From NCBI RefSeq assembly GCF_000427365.1, contig NZ_KE386488.1:1771882-1835881 (forward strand): DNA of 64,000 nt, written 5' to 3'. The stretch comes from Rikenella microfusus DSM 15922 (GTDB lineage Bacteria; Bacteroidota; Bacteroidia; Bacteroidales; Rikenellaceae). Positions 45,068 through 54,488 of the stretch are shown one piece after another. The notes under the pieces are model-generated. The model saw nothing but the letters and a program-made list of their open reading frames with translations, made no database searches and was not told the DNA's origin. The translations under genes and the position numbers were made by a program. Position 1 is the stretch's first letter; the number at the start of each line of letters is the position of its first letter.

Positions 45068-45100
45068 ATGCCGGAGATTTTCGAATCTCCGGCATTTTTT
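45068..45100 (+). terminator. Terminator after tRNA-Gly
   Basis: Perfect 12-bp stem ATGCCGGAGATT (45068-45079), TTCG tetraloop, complement at 45084-45095, then TTTTT. Confidence 0.93.
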
Positions 45101-45389
45101 GTCGGATGATCTGGGTGCGCGTGATTTGCAGCGGCATTCGGCCTGCGCTTGTCTTCGTGGCGGATTAAAGTCCCGGTCGGAGCGTTCCGCCGGGGGCGGG
45201 TGTATTTGATCCGGGAGGTGTTGCAGGGCCGGTTCGGAAAATTTCACCGACGGCAGGTAAAATCTATATATTTACCTCTGCGTTATTCGGCGACTGGATT
45301 CCGGCGGATGTTTGCATCTTTTTGCGGGGGAAGAGTTATGTCCGGCTGCTGGCGTAGCGTAGGACTGAAAGTAATGGAAAATCTGGAGT

Positions 45390-45545
45390 ACGGATAAGGT
45401 GGGGATATAACCGTACCCGATGATATACTTTGATATGCCGATAGTTCCCACCGGCATTTCTTCGGCTCGCGCCGTCCCTTCCCGACGGCTGGAAGCCGTC
45501 CGGCGCTGAGCCGATAAGGAAAATTATCGTCGAATAGATTCGGTG
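45390..45545. repeat. REP-B interspersed repeat
   Basis: CGGCTCGCGCCGTC (45467-45480) pairs imperfectly with CCGTCCGGCGCTGAGCCG (45494-45511). AT-rich flanks contain GATATACTTTGATATGCC and AAGTATATAA. The rest of the 45101-45631 gap holds nothing recognised. Confidence 0.62.
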
Positions 45546-45631
45546 TGTCGAAGTATATAATCACCGATCGGAAATATGACCGGAACGGAAATCTTCTCCG
45601 CCCCCAAGGTAACCAAACGAACAATCGAGGT

Positions 45632-46975
45632 ATGGGTAACAGGATATTGATTATCGACGACGAAGTGCAGTTACGCGGGCTGCTCAGTCGGATTATATCG
45701 CTCGAAGGGTACGAAGTGGTCGAAGCCGGCGATTGCCGTACCGGTTTGAAACAGTTGGAATCGTTCGCTCCCGAAGTCGTCTTGTGCGACGTGCGCTTGC
45801 CCGACGGCAACGGCGTCGAGATGGTGGAAAAGATCCGGCAGGCGGCTCCGCAGACCGAAGTGATCCTGCTGACCGCATACGGCAATATTCCCGACGGCGT
45901 GCAGGCCATCAAGAACGGCGCGTTCGATTATATCACCAAGGGCGACGACAATAACAAGATATTGCCCCTCCTGAGCCGCGCCGTCGAGAAAGTGGAAATG
46001 TCGCGGCGGCTGGCCCAGTTGGAAAAACAAGTCGGTGAAAAGTTTTCGTTCGATACCGTCTTGGGCAACTCGCCCGCCATACGGGAGGCCATCGAACTGG
46101 CCCGGAAAGTGGCGGCTACCGATGCCACCGTGCTGGTGACCGGCGAAACCGGAACCGGGAAAGAGGTGTTCGCGCAGGCGATCCACCAGAACAGCGCCCG
46201 GGCCAAGCGGTCGTTCGTGGCCGTGAACTGTTCCGCATTCAGCAAAGAACTGCTCGAAAGCGAACTGTTCGGACACCGTGCCGGAGCCTTTACCGGGGCC
46301 GTCAAGGACAAGAAAGGGCTGTTCGAGGAGGCTTCCGGCGGGACGATTTTTTTGGACGAGATCGGCGAGATGGCGTTCGACTTGCAGGCCAAGCTGCTGC
46401 GCGTGATCGAAAGCGGCGAATTCATCAAGGTGGGCGAGACGCGTCCCACGAAAGTGGATGTGCGCATCGTGGCGGCGACCAACCGCGACCTGAAACAGGA
46501 GATCGCCGAAGGTCGGTTCCGCGAAGACCTCTATTACCGGTTGTCCGTTTTCCGTATCCATCTGCCTCCGTTGCGCGAACGGCCCGAAGACATCGAAGCC
46601 TACGTCCGGATGTTCGCCGGCCGTTTCGGAATGAAAATGGGGCGGCGGGTCGAGCATATCGAACCGGAGTACCTGGAGCGGCTGAGGCTGCACGGCTGGC
46701 CCGGCAACGTCCGGGAACTGAGGAACGTGGTGGAACGGAGTCTCATCATGGCCGAAGGTACGGTGCTCAGGGCGGCGGATCTGCCGCTCGAAATGCAGCG
46801 TTCCGACGCGTCGGGCCGTCCGGCGGGCGGCGAAGCGTTGGATCTGGCTTCCGTCGAGCGCGAACATATCGCACGCGTGTTGCGGCGGACGGGAGGCAAC
46901 AAGACGCGGACGGCGGCGTTGCTGGGAATCGGGCTGACGACCCTCTATCGCAAAATCGAAGAATACGGATTGTAA
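45632..46975 (+). CDS. Sigma-54-dependent response regulator (NtrC family)
   Basis: A 447-residue activator. Receiver domain 1-120 with phospho-acceptor Asp53 in LCDVRLPDG; AAA+ domain with GETGTGKE (Walker A), GAFTGA (sigma-54 contact loop) and GGTIFLDEIGEM (Walker B); Fis-type helix-turn-helix at the end (GGNKTRTAALLGIGLTTLYRKI). It therefore activates sigma-54 promoters when phosphorylated. The ATG at 45632 (MGNRILIIDD) is preferred over a frame extension upstream. It lies before the kdp operon on the same strand and no kinase adjoins it; the histidine kinase ending the kdp operon is the likely partner. This would replace the OmpR-type KdpE used by other bacteria. Confidence 0.93.
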   Translation: MGNRILIIDDEVQLRGLLSRIISLEGYEVVEAGDCRTGLKQLESFAPEVVLCDVRLPDGNGVEMVEKIRQAAPQTEVILLTAYGNIPDGVQAIKNGAFDYITKGDDNNKILPLLSRAVEKVEMSRRLAQLEKQVGEKFSFDTVLGNSPAIREAIELARKVAATDATVLVTGETGTGKEVFAQAIHQNSARAKRSFVAVNCSAFSKELLESELFGHRAGAFTGAVKDKKGLFEEASGGTIFLDEIGEMAFDLQAKLLRVIESGEFIKVGETRPTKVDVRIVAATNRDLKQEIAEGRFREDLYYRLSVFRIHLPPLRERPEDIEAYVRMFAGRFGMKMGRRVEHIEPEYLERLRLHGWPGNVRELRNVVERSLIMAEGTVLRAADLPLEMQRSDASGRPAGGEALDLASVEREHIARVLRRTGGNKTRTAALLGIGLTTLYRKIEEYGL

Positions 46976-46989
46976 ACCGTCCGGCCGCG

Positions 46990-47640
46990 GATCCGGTAGG
47001 GTACGGTTCCCGTTTCCTGTCCGTGCCGCCTTTTCTGACGGAGGAGAACCGTCCGGCGCGGGTCGAAAAGGCATTTGCGGAGGGTGTCGGTAAACCGGTA
47101 TGCGCGATAGGGTTTGTCGTGTATATAACGAATTTCCATCCGAACTTGCGTCGGCTTCGCAGGGCCGTACAGGGAAATCTTTATGTGGCCTTAAGTAGAT
47201 CGTATGTATTTTATCTTGGGCGACTATATGCGACTTTGCATCAACTTCTCGCCGAGCCGAAAGGCATAGATACTGTATAAAATAGTAAATATAGGCGACT
47301 ATATACAACTTTCCACAAGTTTCCCGACAACCCCGTTTCGGCTCGGCGCCGGACGGCACGAGGCGGTGTAAACCCTGGCAAAAAACGGAGGGTCCGGCGC
47401 GAGCCGAAAAATTACCGTAGTGTAAAATAGTATATAATATTTTTGGTAAGTATATACGACTTTACCCAAAACGGGAAGCGATCTCCCTAAACGGCCCTGC
47501 GGTGCCGCCGGGCACTCCGACCGGGAGTTTGTTCCGATGAGGTGGGTGCGGGCCGAAATATACTGAAGATCAAGAGCGTATGTAATTATAGGGTAAAGTC
47601 GCGTATATACTTACTATATTTTTTCGTGTCGGGCCGTACG
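46990..47640. repeat. REP-B cluster (about three units)
   Basis: Tandem arrangement of REP-B-like units: GACTATATGCGACTTTGC (near 47222), GCGACTATATACAACTTTCC (near 47303), a GGCTCGGCGCCGGAC / GTCCGGCGCGAGCC pair (47340-47404), and TATATACGACTTTACCC (47452), GGCCCTGCGGTGCCGCC and GGGCCGAAATATACTGAAGA (near 47550). The ends show inverted TATATACG/CGTATATA words. No gene. Confidence 0.7.
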
Positions 47641-47663
47641 GGGCCTTATACGCGCTGACAGCC

Positions 47664-47697
47664 AAGCCGTTCCTCGTTTCCGGGGAACGGCTTTTTT
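47664..47697 (+). terminator. Intrinsic terminator upstream of the kdp region
   Basis: Stem AAGCCGTTCC (47664-47673) with GGAACGGCTT (47684-47693), then TTTT. It would isolate the kdp operon from upstream transcripts. Confidence 0.8.
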
Positions 47698-47931
47698 GAT
47701 AGCTTCCGGCCCGGCGGAAACTACGGTTCTCCTCCGACCCGGCGGCTGGAGCGTGCAAACGGTGGTTCCCGTATCGTTTCGTCGGATTCGCTTCCGGAAT
47801 CCGGATGCGGGCTGCCGTTCGGTTCGTCCGCCGGGCAAATCTTTCCGAAATGGCAGGGCTTTCATGGAAAACCTTACCGAAATGATAGGGTTTTCTCGCT
47901 CCTTATTCCTGTGCCATAAATACAACCGATT

Positions 47932-47960
47932 GACAACCAGTCGAATTGTTCCCGGTTGTC
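47932..47960. promoter_or_regulatory. Inverted repeat upstream of kdp, possible activator site
   Basis: GACAACC (47932-47938) and GGTTGTC (47954-47960), 15 bases between, centre to centre 22 bases (about two helical turns). It lies just upstream of the candidate sigma-54 promoter and may be the binding site of the kdp regulator. Confidence 0.4.
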
Positions 47961-47965
47961 GGGAA

Positions 47966-47981
47966 AGGTACGTTTTTCGCC
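47966..47981 (+). promoter_or_regulatory. Candidate sigma-54 promoter for the kdp operon
   Basis: AGGTACGTTTTTCGCC: GG at 47967-47968 and GC at 47979-47980 with the obligatory 10-base spacing, plus ACG in the -24 half. It deviates from TTGC in the -12 half (TCGC). The start site would be near 47992, 40 bases before the first small gene. Confidence 0.45.
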
Positions 47982-48032
47982 TGACCCGCGGCGACTGATT
48001 GTACAATTTTAACCAAAAACGGAAGAGATGAT

Positions 48033-48128
48033 ATGAATCCACTCTTGTTATTTCTGATCCTATGTGCGGCCGGAGGCCTGTGCTACTGGTTCTTCTACAA
48101 ATGCGTCGGCTGGTTCGACAAAATCTAA
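48033..48128 (+). CDS. 31-residue membrane microprotein at the head of the kdp operon
   Basis: ATG with GGAAGAGATG upstream. The product starts MNPLLLFLILCAAGGLCYWF and ends KCVGWFDKI: a single membrane helix followed by an aromatic and charged tail, with three cysteines (positions 11, 17, 24). It is shorter than the usual gene-calling limit. It precedes kdpF by 14 bases and is not KdpF itself, which comes next. Position, ribosome-binding site and membrane character support a real gene; similarity to a known family is not recognised. Confidence 0.65.
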   Translation: MNPLLLFLILCAAGGLCYWFFYKCVGWFDKI

Positions 48129-48142
48129 AAAACACGCCGGAT

Positions 48143-48223
48143 ATGTTTACGACTCTTTTTCTGGTCGGCATCGCGGTATTCGTCTACCTGATGTACGTAC
48201 TGATCAAACCTGAGAAATTTTAA
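48143..48223 (+). CDS. kdpF: KdpF, small subunit of the K+-transporting ATPase
   Basis: A 26-residue single-helix peptide, MFTTLFLVGIAVFVYLMY then VLIKPEKF. The Y-x-L-I-x-P-E-K/R-F ending is the KdpF hallmark. KdpF stabilises the KdpABC complex in the inner membrane. It lies 15 bases before kdpA. Confidence 0.85.
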   Translation: MFTTLFLVGIAVFVYLMYVLIKPEKF

Positions 48224-48238
48224 TTTGGAACTGACACT

Positions 48239-49936
48239 ATGAACACCGAAATTTTAGGCGTCGTATTGCAGGTGGTCCTGCTGGTGGCTATCAGCTGGCC
48301 GCTGGGCCGCTATATCGCCAAAGTCTATAAGGGCGAGCGGACCCTGCTCGATTTCTGGGCGCCTGTGGAACGAAAGATATACAAAATCTGCGGCATCGAT
48401 CCCGCGGAAGAGATGAACTGGAAACAGTTCCTCAAAGCCTTGCTGACCGTAAACCTTTTCTGGTTTTTCTGGGGCATGATCCTCTTGGTCTGCCAGGGTT
48501 GGCTGCCGCTGAATCCCGACGGCAACGCCGGACAGACTCCCGACCAGGCTTTCAATACCTGTATCAGCTTCATGGTCAATTGTAACTTGCAGCACTATAG
48601 CGGCGAAAGCGGTCTGACCTATTTCACCCAGCTGTACGTCATCATGCTGTTCCAGTTCGTGACCGCCGCTACCGGTATGGCCGCCCTGGCCGGTATCTTC
48701 AAAGCCATGGCCGGCAAGACCGTGCAGACCATCGGCAACTTCTGGGTCTATCTGGTCAAAAGCGTGACCCGTATCCTGCTGCCGCTGTCGCTGATCGTCG
48801 GCTTTATCCTGATCCTCAACGGCACGCCGATGGGTTTCGACGGCAAACAGACCCTCACCACGATGGAAGGGGCCACGCAGGAGATTTCGCAGGGGCCGAC
48901 GGCCGCCATCGTACCGATCAAACAGCTGGGTACCAACGGCGGGGGCTATTTCGGTTCGAACTCCTCTCATCCGCTCGAAAACCCGAACTACCTGACCAAC
49001 GCTACCGAATGCTGGTCGATCCTGATTATCGCCATGTCGATGGTCTTCGCGCTCGGTTTCTACCTGCAACGTAAGAAACTCGCGGCGTGGATCTACGGCG
49101 TGATGCTGGCCGCGTTCCTGACCACCGTCTGCTTCTCGGTGCATTTCGAAATGCAGGGATCGGAACAGATCGCCGAAATGGGGATTTCCCAGGAAATAGG
49201 CAGCATGGAAGGGAAAGAGATCCGCAACGGTTCCGCCGGGACCGCATTGTGGGCCATGGTGACCACCGTAACTTCCAACGGGTCGGTGAACGGCATGCAC
49301 GACAGCCTCACCCCGCTGACCGGGATGCTGACTATGCTGAACATGCAGATCAACTGCTGGTTCGGCGGCGTAGGGGTCGGTTTCATGAACTATTACACTT
49401 TCATTATCATCGCAGTCTTCATCAGCGGGCTGATGGTGGGCCGTACGCCGGAATTTCTCGGTAAGAAAATCGAAGCGCGGGAGATGAAAATCGCCGTGAT
49501 CGTGGCCCTGCTGCACCCGTTCGTGATCCTGACCGGGACGGCCCTGTCGAGTTTCCTGGCCGCGCATAGTCCGGAGCTGGCCTCGGCCTGGCTGAACAAT
49601 CCGTCGTTCCACGGTTTCAGCGAAATGCTCTACGAATACACCTCGTCTGCAGCCAACAACGGTTCCGGTTTCGAAGGTCTCGTCGATAATACGCCGTTCT
49701 GGAATATATCGACCGGTATCGTGCTGATCCTGAGCCGTTACCTGCCGATCGTCGGACAGGTGGCCATCGCCGGCCTGCTGGCGCAGAAGAAATACATTCC
49801 GGAAAGCGCCGGTACGCTCAAAACCGATACGGGTACTTTCTCGCTGATGACTTTCGCGGTGATTTTCATCGTTGCCGCCCTGTCGTTCTTCCCGGCGCTG
49901 ACCCTCGGCCCGATCGCCGATACCCTCTCCTTCTAA
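48239..49936 (+). CDS. kdpA: Potassium-transporting ATPase subunit A
   Basis: The K+-channel-like subunit of the high-affinity Kdp pump, 565 residues with about ten membrane helices. The four pore-loop regions are visible, for example [38 protein letters not shown] and [12 protein letters not shown]. It belongs to the superfamily of K+ transporters and passes K+ to KdpB. Tight operon, 13 bases before kdpB. Confidence 0.98.
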   Translation: MNTEILGVVLQVVLLVAISWPLGRYIAKVYKGERTLLDFWAPVERKIYKICGIDPAEEMNWKQFLKALLTVNLFWFFWGMILLVCQGWLPLNPDGNAGQTPDQAFNTCISFMVNCNLQHYSGESGLTYFTQLYVIMLFQFVTAATGMAALAGIFKAMAGKTVQTIGNFWVYLVKSVTRILLPLSLIVGFILILNGTPMGFDGKQTLTTMEGATQEISQGPTAAIVPIKQLGTNGGGYFGSNSSHPLENPNYLTNATECWSILIIAMSMVFALGFYLQRKKLAAWIYGVMLAAFLTTVCFSVHFEMQGSEQIAEMGISQEIGSMEGKEIRNGSAGTALWAMVTTVTSNGSVNGMHDSLTPLTGMLTMLNMQINCWFGGVGVGFMNYYTFIIIAVFISGLMVGRTPEFLGKKIEAREMKIAVIVALLHPFVILTGTALSSFLAAHSPELASAWLNNPSFHGFSEMLYEYTSSAANNGSGFEGLVDNTPFWNISTGIVLILSRYLPIVGQVAIAGLLAQKKYIPESAGTLKTDTGTFSLMTFAVIFIVAALSFFPALTLGPIADTLSF

Positions 49937-49949
49937 CCGACTTGAAGCT

Positions 49950-51983
49950 ATGAAAAACAATAAAGCCTTATTTTCCAAAGATTTGGTGGTCGCCAGCATA
50001 GGGCAGTCGTTCCGTAAGCTCGACCCGCGGATCATGTTCCGCAACCCGATCATGTTCACGGTCGAAGTGGTGACTTTCGTGCTGTTGCTCGTGATCGTTT
50101 ACAGCGCCGCTGTCGGCGACGCTTCGCAGGGCGGTTTTGCCTACAATATGGTACTTTTCGTAGTGCTGTTCCTGACCCTGTTGTTCGCCAACTTCGCCGA
50201 AGCCATCGCCGAAGCGCGCGGCAAGGCGCAGGCCGACAGCCTGCGTAAAACGCGCGAGGAAACTCCCGCCAAACTGCGTGTCGGCAAAGATATGAAGATC
50301 GTCAGCAGCTCGACGCTCAAGAAAGGCGACATCTTCGAATGCGAAGCCGGGGATACGATCCCGATGGACGGCGAAATCATCGAAGGGCTGGCCTCGATCG
50401 ACGAAAGCGCCATCACGGGCGAGAGCGCTCCGGTGATCCGCGAGGCCGGAGGCGACAAGAGTTCGGTGACGGGCGGTACGAAAGTGCTTTCGGACCATAT
50501 CGTCGTGCGGGTGACGGCCGGACAGGGACAGAGTTTCCTGGACAAGATGATCGCTCTGGTGGAAGGCGCTTCGCGCCAGAAAACGCCGAACGAAATCGCG
50601 CTGACCATCCTGCTGGCAGGTTTCACGCTGGTATTCGTAATCGTCTGCATGACGCTGAAACCGTTTGCCGATTACGTGCAGACCAATATCACCATCGCGG
50701 CGCTGGTGTCGCTCTTCGTCTGCCTGATCCCGACCACTATCGGGGGGCTGCTGTCGGCCATCGGTATCGCCGGCATGGACCGCGCGCTCCGCGCCAACGT
50801 GATTACCAAATCGGGTAAAGCGGTCGAAACGGCCGGGGACATCGACACGCTGCTGCTGGACAAAACCGGTACGATCACGATCGGTAACCGTAAGGCCACG
50901 AAGTTCCATGCCGCCGAAGGGGTGGATAAGGACGCCTTTATCGATGCCTGCCTGCTCAGTTCGGTAGCCGACGAAACGCCGGAAGGCAAGTCCATCGTGG
51001 AACTGGGACGCGAGAGCGGCCACCGGATGCGCAATCTGCCTACGGCGGGCGCCCGCATGATCCGCTTCTCGGCCGAAACCAAATGTTCCGGCGTGGACCT
51101 GGCCGACGGCCGCCGCATCCGCAAGGGGGCTTACGAAGCGATCCGCCGGATCGCCGAAGAATCCGGGCATCCTTTCACTAAAGAGGTGAACGAACTGGTA
51201 ACGGCTATCACTTCGAACGGCGGTACGCCGCTGGTGGTTTCCGAGAACGAACGCATTATCGGCGTGATCGAGCTTCAGGACATCATCAAGCCCGGTATCC
51301 AGGAACGTTTCGAACGTCTGCGCCGCATGGGAGTCAAGACGGTCATGGTGACGGGCGACAACCCGCTGACGGCTAAATATATCGCCGAAAAGGCCGGGGT
51401 GGACGACTACATCGCCGAAGCCAAGCCGGAGGACAAGATGGAATACATCAAGGCCGAACAGCAGCGCGGTAAGCTGGTGGCCATGATGGGTGACGGTACC
51501 AACGACGCTCCGGCGCTGGCCCAGGCGGACGTCGGGGTGGCGATGAACAGCGGTACGCAGGCGGCCAAAGAGGCCGGGAACATGGTCGATCTGGACAACG
51601 ACCCGACCAAACTGATCGAGATCGTCGAAATCGGCAAGCAGCTCCTGATGACGCGCGGTACGCTGACTACGTTCAGTATCGCCAACGACGTGGCCAAATA
51701 TTTCGCCATCGTCCCGGCCCTGTTCATGGCCTCGATTCCGGCGCTCGGAGCGCTGAACATCATGGGGCTGCACAGCCCGCAGTCGGCGATCCTGTCGGCC
51801 GTGATCTTCAATGCGGTCATCATCCCGATCCTGATCCCGCTGGCCCTGCGCGGGGTGAAATACAAACCCATCGGCGCGTCGGCCCTGCTGCGGCGGAACC
51901 TGCTGATCTACGGCCTGGGCGGCGTGATCGCTCCGTTCGTGGGGATCAAACTGATCGACATGTTCGTCTCAATCTTTATGTAG
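49950..51983 (+). CDS. kdpB: Potassium-transporting ATPase subunit B
   Basis: P-type ATPase catalytic subunit of Kdp, 677 residues. Phosphorylation motif [10 protein letters not shown] (Asp near residue 307); actuator TGES (ITGESAPVI); hinge [18 protein letters not shown]. It hydrolyses ATP to drive K+ uptake at low external K+. kdpC follows 12 bases later. Confidence 0.98.
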   Translation: MKNNKALFSKDLVVASIGQSFRKLDPRIMFRNPIMFTVEVVTFVLLLVIVYSAAVGDASQGGFAYNMVLFVVLFLTLLFANFAEAIAEARGKAQADSLRKTREETPAKLRVGKDMKIVSSSTLKKGDIFECEAGDTIPMDGEIIEGLASIDESAITGESAPVIREAGGDKSSVTGGTKVLSDHIVVRVTAGQGQSFLDKMIALVEGASRQKTPNEIALTILLAGFTLVFVIVCMTLKPFADYVQTNITIAALVSLFVCLIPTTIGGLLSAIGIAGMDRALRANVITKSGKAVETAGDIDTLLLDKTGTITIGNRKATKFHAAEGVDKDAFIDACLLSSVADETPEGKSIVELGRESGHRMRNLPTAGARMIRFSAETKCSGVDLADGRRIRKGAYEAIRRIAEESGHPFTKEVNELVTAITSNGGTPLVVSENERIIGVIELQDIIKPGIQERFERLRRMGVKTVMVTGDNPLTAKYIAEKAGVDDYIAEAKPEDKMEYIKAEQQRGKLVAMMGDGTNDAPALAQADVGVAMNSGTQAAKEAGNMVDLDNDPTKLIEIVEIGKQLLMTRGTLTTFSIANDVAKYFAIVPALFMASIPALGALNIMGLHSPQSAILSAVIFNAVIIPILIPLALRGVKYKPIGASALLRRNLLIYGLGGVIAPFVGIKLIDMFVSIFM

Positions 51984-51995
51984 CAAACCGGAACC

Positions 51996-52577
51996 ATGAA
52001 AAAGATAGGTAAAACCAATATCGTCAAATCGATCAAGATCACGCTGGCATTCTGCGTTTTCCTGAGCGTATTCTACATCCTGATCCTGTGGTTGTTCGCC
52101 AAGGCGGCAGGTCCGAACGGCGGTAACGCCGAAGTCGTGACCCTCGACGGGAAGGTGGTCGGAGCGGCCAACGTGGGGCAGCAGTTCTCCCGGGATATTT
52201 ACTTCTGGGGGCGTCCCTCGGCCGTGGACTACAACGGCGCCGGTTCGGGCGGCAGCAACAAAGGCACCACCAATCCGGAATACCTGGCCGAAGTGGAAGC
52301 CCGTATCGACACTTTCCTGGTGAAACATCCTTATTTGCAGCGCAGCGAAGTGCCGGCCGAAATGGTGACGGCCAGCGGCAGCGGTCTCGACCCGCATATC
52401 TCTCCGGCCGGTGCGGCCGTACAGGTGCGGCGGGTGGCCGAAGCCCGCGGCCTGAGCGTCGAATCGGTACAGGCGCTGGTGGAAGAATATACCGAAAAGC
52501 CGCTGCTCGGCCTGTTCGGTACTCCGACTGTCAATGTTTTGAAACTCAATATCGCATTAGATGAAAGAACTCGTTAA
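51996..52577 (+). CDS. kdpC: Potassium-transporting ATPase subunit C
   Basis: A 193-residue single-span subunit that stabilises and assists the Kdp pump. N-terminal helix ITLAFCVFLSVFYILILWLF. Family blocks QQFSRDIYFWGRPSAVDYNG, SGLDPHISPAGAAVQ and the C-terminal LGLFGTPTVNVLKLN are all present. Its 3' end overlaps the next gene by 17 bases. Confidence 0.97.
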   Translation: MKKIGKTNIVKSIKITLAFCVFLSVFYILILWLFAKAAGPNGGNAEVVTLDGKVVGAANVGQQFSRDIYFWGRPSAVDYNGAGSGGSNKGTTNPEYLAEVEARIDTFLVKHPYLQRSEVPAEMVTASGSGLDPHISPAGAAVQVRRVAEARGLSVESVQALVEEYTEKPLLGLFGTPTVNVLKLNIALDERTR

Positions 52578-53301
52578 ACGTGCCGCTCTGTGCGGCGCCG
52601 CCCTCGTGATGGGCATGACGGCAGCCCGGGCCGTCGAAATTCCCGGCAAAAAGATCGATGTCAAAGTAGGGGGCGATTTCGTCAGCTCCTATATCTGGCG
52701 CGGTAGCTACCAGACCGGCGCCTCAATGCAGCCCACGCTGGGATTCAGCGTGGCGGGCTTCTCGCTGACGGCGTGGGGATCGACCGATTTCCGGAACCAG
52801 GGCCACAAAGAGGTGGACATCACCGCCGCCTATTCGATCAAAGGCTTTACCGTGGCGGTGACCGACTACAGCTGGTCGCCGAACGGCGCGGGGGATTACA
52901 AATATTTCAACTGGCAGAGCCACGAGACCAACCACTACCTCGAAGGGTCGCTGACCTATGTGCTGCCGATCGAAAAATTCCCCCTGACGATCAACTGGAA
53001 TACCATGTTCTTCGGTGCGGACAAGAAAGCCAATGGTAAGACCAACTATTCGACCTATGTGGAACTCTCGTACCCGTTCAGTTCCGAACGGCTGGGCGTC
53101 GATTTCGCGGCGGCCGTGGGTTTCACGCCGTGGGCGGCCGAATCGCTGTACGGCACGGACGGTTTCGACGTCTGCAACGTTTCGATCGGAGCGACCAAGA
53201 AAATCCAGTTTTCCGAAAAATTTTCGATGCCGGTTTTCTCGCGTCTGATCTTCAACCCGGCCCGTAACGGCGTCTATTTTGTGGTCGGGCTTACACTTTA
53301 A
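52561..53301 (+). CDS. Outer-membrane beta-barrel protein in the kdp operon
   Basis: A 246-residue exported protein. The signal peptide ends at ARA|VEIP (about residue 23). The mature chain is a run of amphipathic strands with aromatic girdles, for example GGDFVSSYIWRGSYQTGASM, FSLTAWGSTDFRN and a last strand NGVYFVVGLTL ending in Leu, as in outer-membrane barrels. The SYIWRG motif recalls TorF-type putative porins. Translationally coupled to kdpC (17-base overlap), so probably part of potassium uptake, perhaps letting K+ cross the outer membrane. That role is inference. Confidence 0.78.
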   Translation: MKELVKRAALCGAALVMGMTAARAVEIPGKKIDVKVGGDFVSSYIWRGSYQTGASMQPTLGFSVAGFSLTAWGSTDFRNQGHKEVDITAAYSIKGFTVAVTDYSWSPNGAGDYKYFNWQSHETNHYLEGSLTYVLPIEKFPLTINWNTMFFGADKKANGKTNYSTYVELSYPFSSERLGVDFAAAVGFTPWAAESLYGTDGFDVCNVSIGATKKIQFSEKFSMPVFSRLIFNPARNGVYFVVGLTL

Positions 53302-53353
53302 GCATGAAATACTTAATTTTACATAACCCGAAACATGTAAACCATTGGCGGCT

Positions 53354-54478
53354 ATGGACGAACAGCAGCAGAGCGTAGAGCATTTTCTCGACCTGATCAA
53401 GCGTTCGCGGCGCGGCAAGTTCAAAGTCTATATCGGCATGATCGCCGGCGTGGGCAAAACTTACCGGATGCTGCAGGAAGCGCACGAGCTGCTCCGCGCC
53501 GGGGTGGACGTGAAAATAGGTTATGTGGAGACTCATGGCAGGCCGGGCACCGAAGCATTGGTGCCCGGCTTGCCGGTTATTCCGCGGCGCACGCTTTTCT
53601 ACAAAGGCAAAGAGCTGGAAGAGATGGACGTGACGGCCATCATACAGGCCCATCCCGAAATCGTGGTCGTGGACGAACTGGCCCACACCAATATCGAGGG
53701 GAGCAAGAATGCCAAACGGTGGCAGGACGTGATGGAGATACTCGATGCGGGGATCAGCGTCATCAGCGCGATCAATATCCAGCATATCGAGGGATTGAAC
53801 GAGGAGGTGAGCGAGATCGTGGGACTCGAGGTGAAGGAACGCGTGCCGGACAGCGTGTTGGAAGAGGCCGACGAGGTGGTCAATATCGACCTGACGGCCG
53901 AAGAATTGATTGCACGCCTCAAGGCGGGCAAGATCTATAAACCGGAGAAGGTACAGACCGCCCTGGACCATTTTTTCCGTACCGAACATATCCTGCAACT
54001 CAGGGAGCTGGCGCTGAAAGAGGTAGCCTTGAGGGTGGAGAAACAGGTGGAGAGCGGCCTCTCCGACGGCCCTTCGTTCCGGCACGAGAAGTTTCTGGCC
54101 TGCATCAGCAGCGCGGAAAAGACGCCCCGGCGGCTGATCCGCAAGGTGGCGCGGTTGGCGACCCGGTACGATACGAAATTCGCCGTGCTGTATGTCCAGA
54201 CCCCGAAAGAATCGACGGACCGTATCCCGCTGGCCAACCAGCGTTATCTGCTGAATCATTTCAAACTGGCTTCCGAATTGGGGGGCGAGGTGATCCAGGT
54301 GCAGTCGAGGCATGTGCCGGAAGCGATCGTGGACGTGTGCGCCAAAGGTAAATTCACTACGGTGTGCGTGGGCAAACCCTCTTTTTCATTCTGGTCGCTG
54401 ATGGGATCCCTGCGGCGGTACCGGACGTTGGTGCGGAAGCTGTCTCCGCTGAGTATAGACCTGATTATTTTATCGTAG
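53354..54478 (+). CDS. kdpD: KdpD N-terminal sensor half (no kinase domain)
   Basis: A 374-residue protein containing only the cytoplasmic KdpD domain and a universal-stress (Usp) domain. Walker A-like MIAGVGKTYRML near residue 32, VVVDELAHTNIEGS (Walker B-like), and INIQHIEGLN are typical KdpD N-terminal blocks. The Usp domain (about 250-374) starts FLACISSAEKTPRRLIRKVA. It stops at DLIILS, before the membrane helices and histidine kinase that full-length KdpD carries. A separate kinase begins 10 bases later. Start set at the ATG (MDEQQQSV) rather than a TTG three codons earlier. Confidence 0.93.
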   Translation: MDEQQQSVEHFLDLIKRSRRGKFKVYIGMIAGVGKTYRMLQEAHELLRAGVDVKIGYVETHGRPGTEALVPGLPVIPRRTLFYKGKELEEMDVTAIIQAHPEIVVVDELAHTNIEGSKNAKRWQDVMEILDAGISVISAINIQHIEGLNEEVSEIVGLEVKERVPDSVLEEADEVVNIDLTAEELIARLKAGKIYKPEKVQTALDHFFRTEHILQLRELALKEVALRVEKQVESGLSDGPSFRHEKFLACISSAEKTPRRLIRKVARLATRYDTKFAVLYVQTPKESTDRIPLANQRYLLNHFKLASELGGEVIQVQSRHVPEAIVDVCAKGKFTTVCVGKPSFSFWSLMGSLRRYRTLVRKLSPLSIDLIILS

Positions 54479-54488
54479 ATAGAACGAG

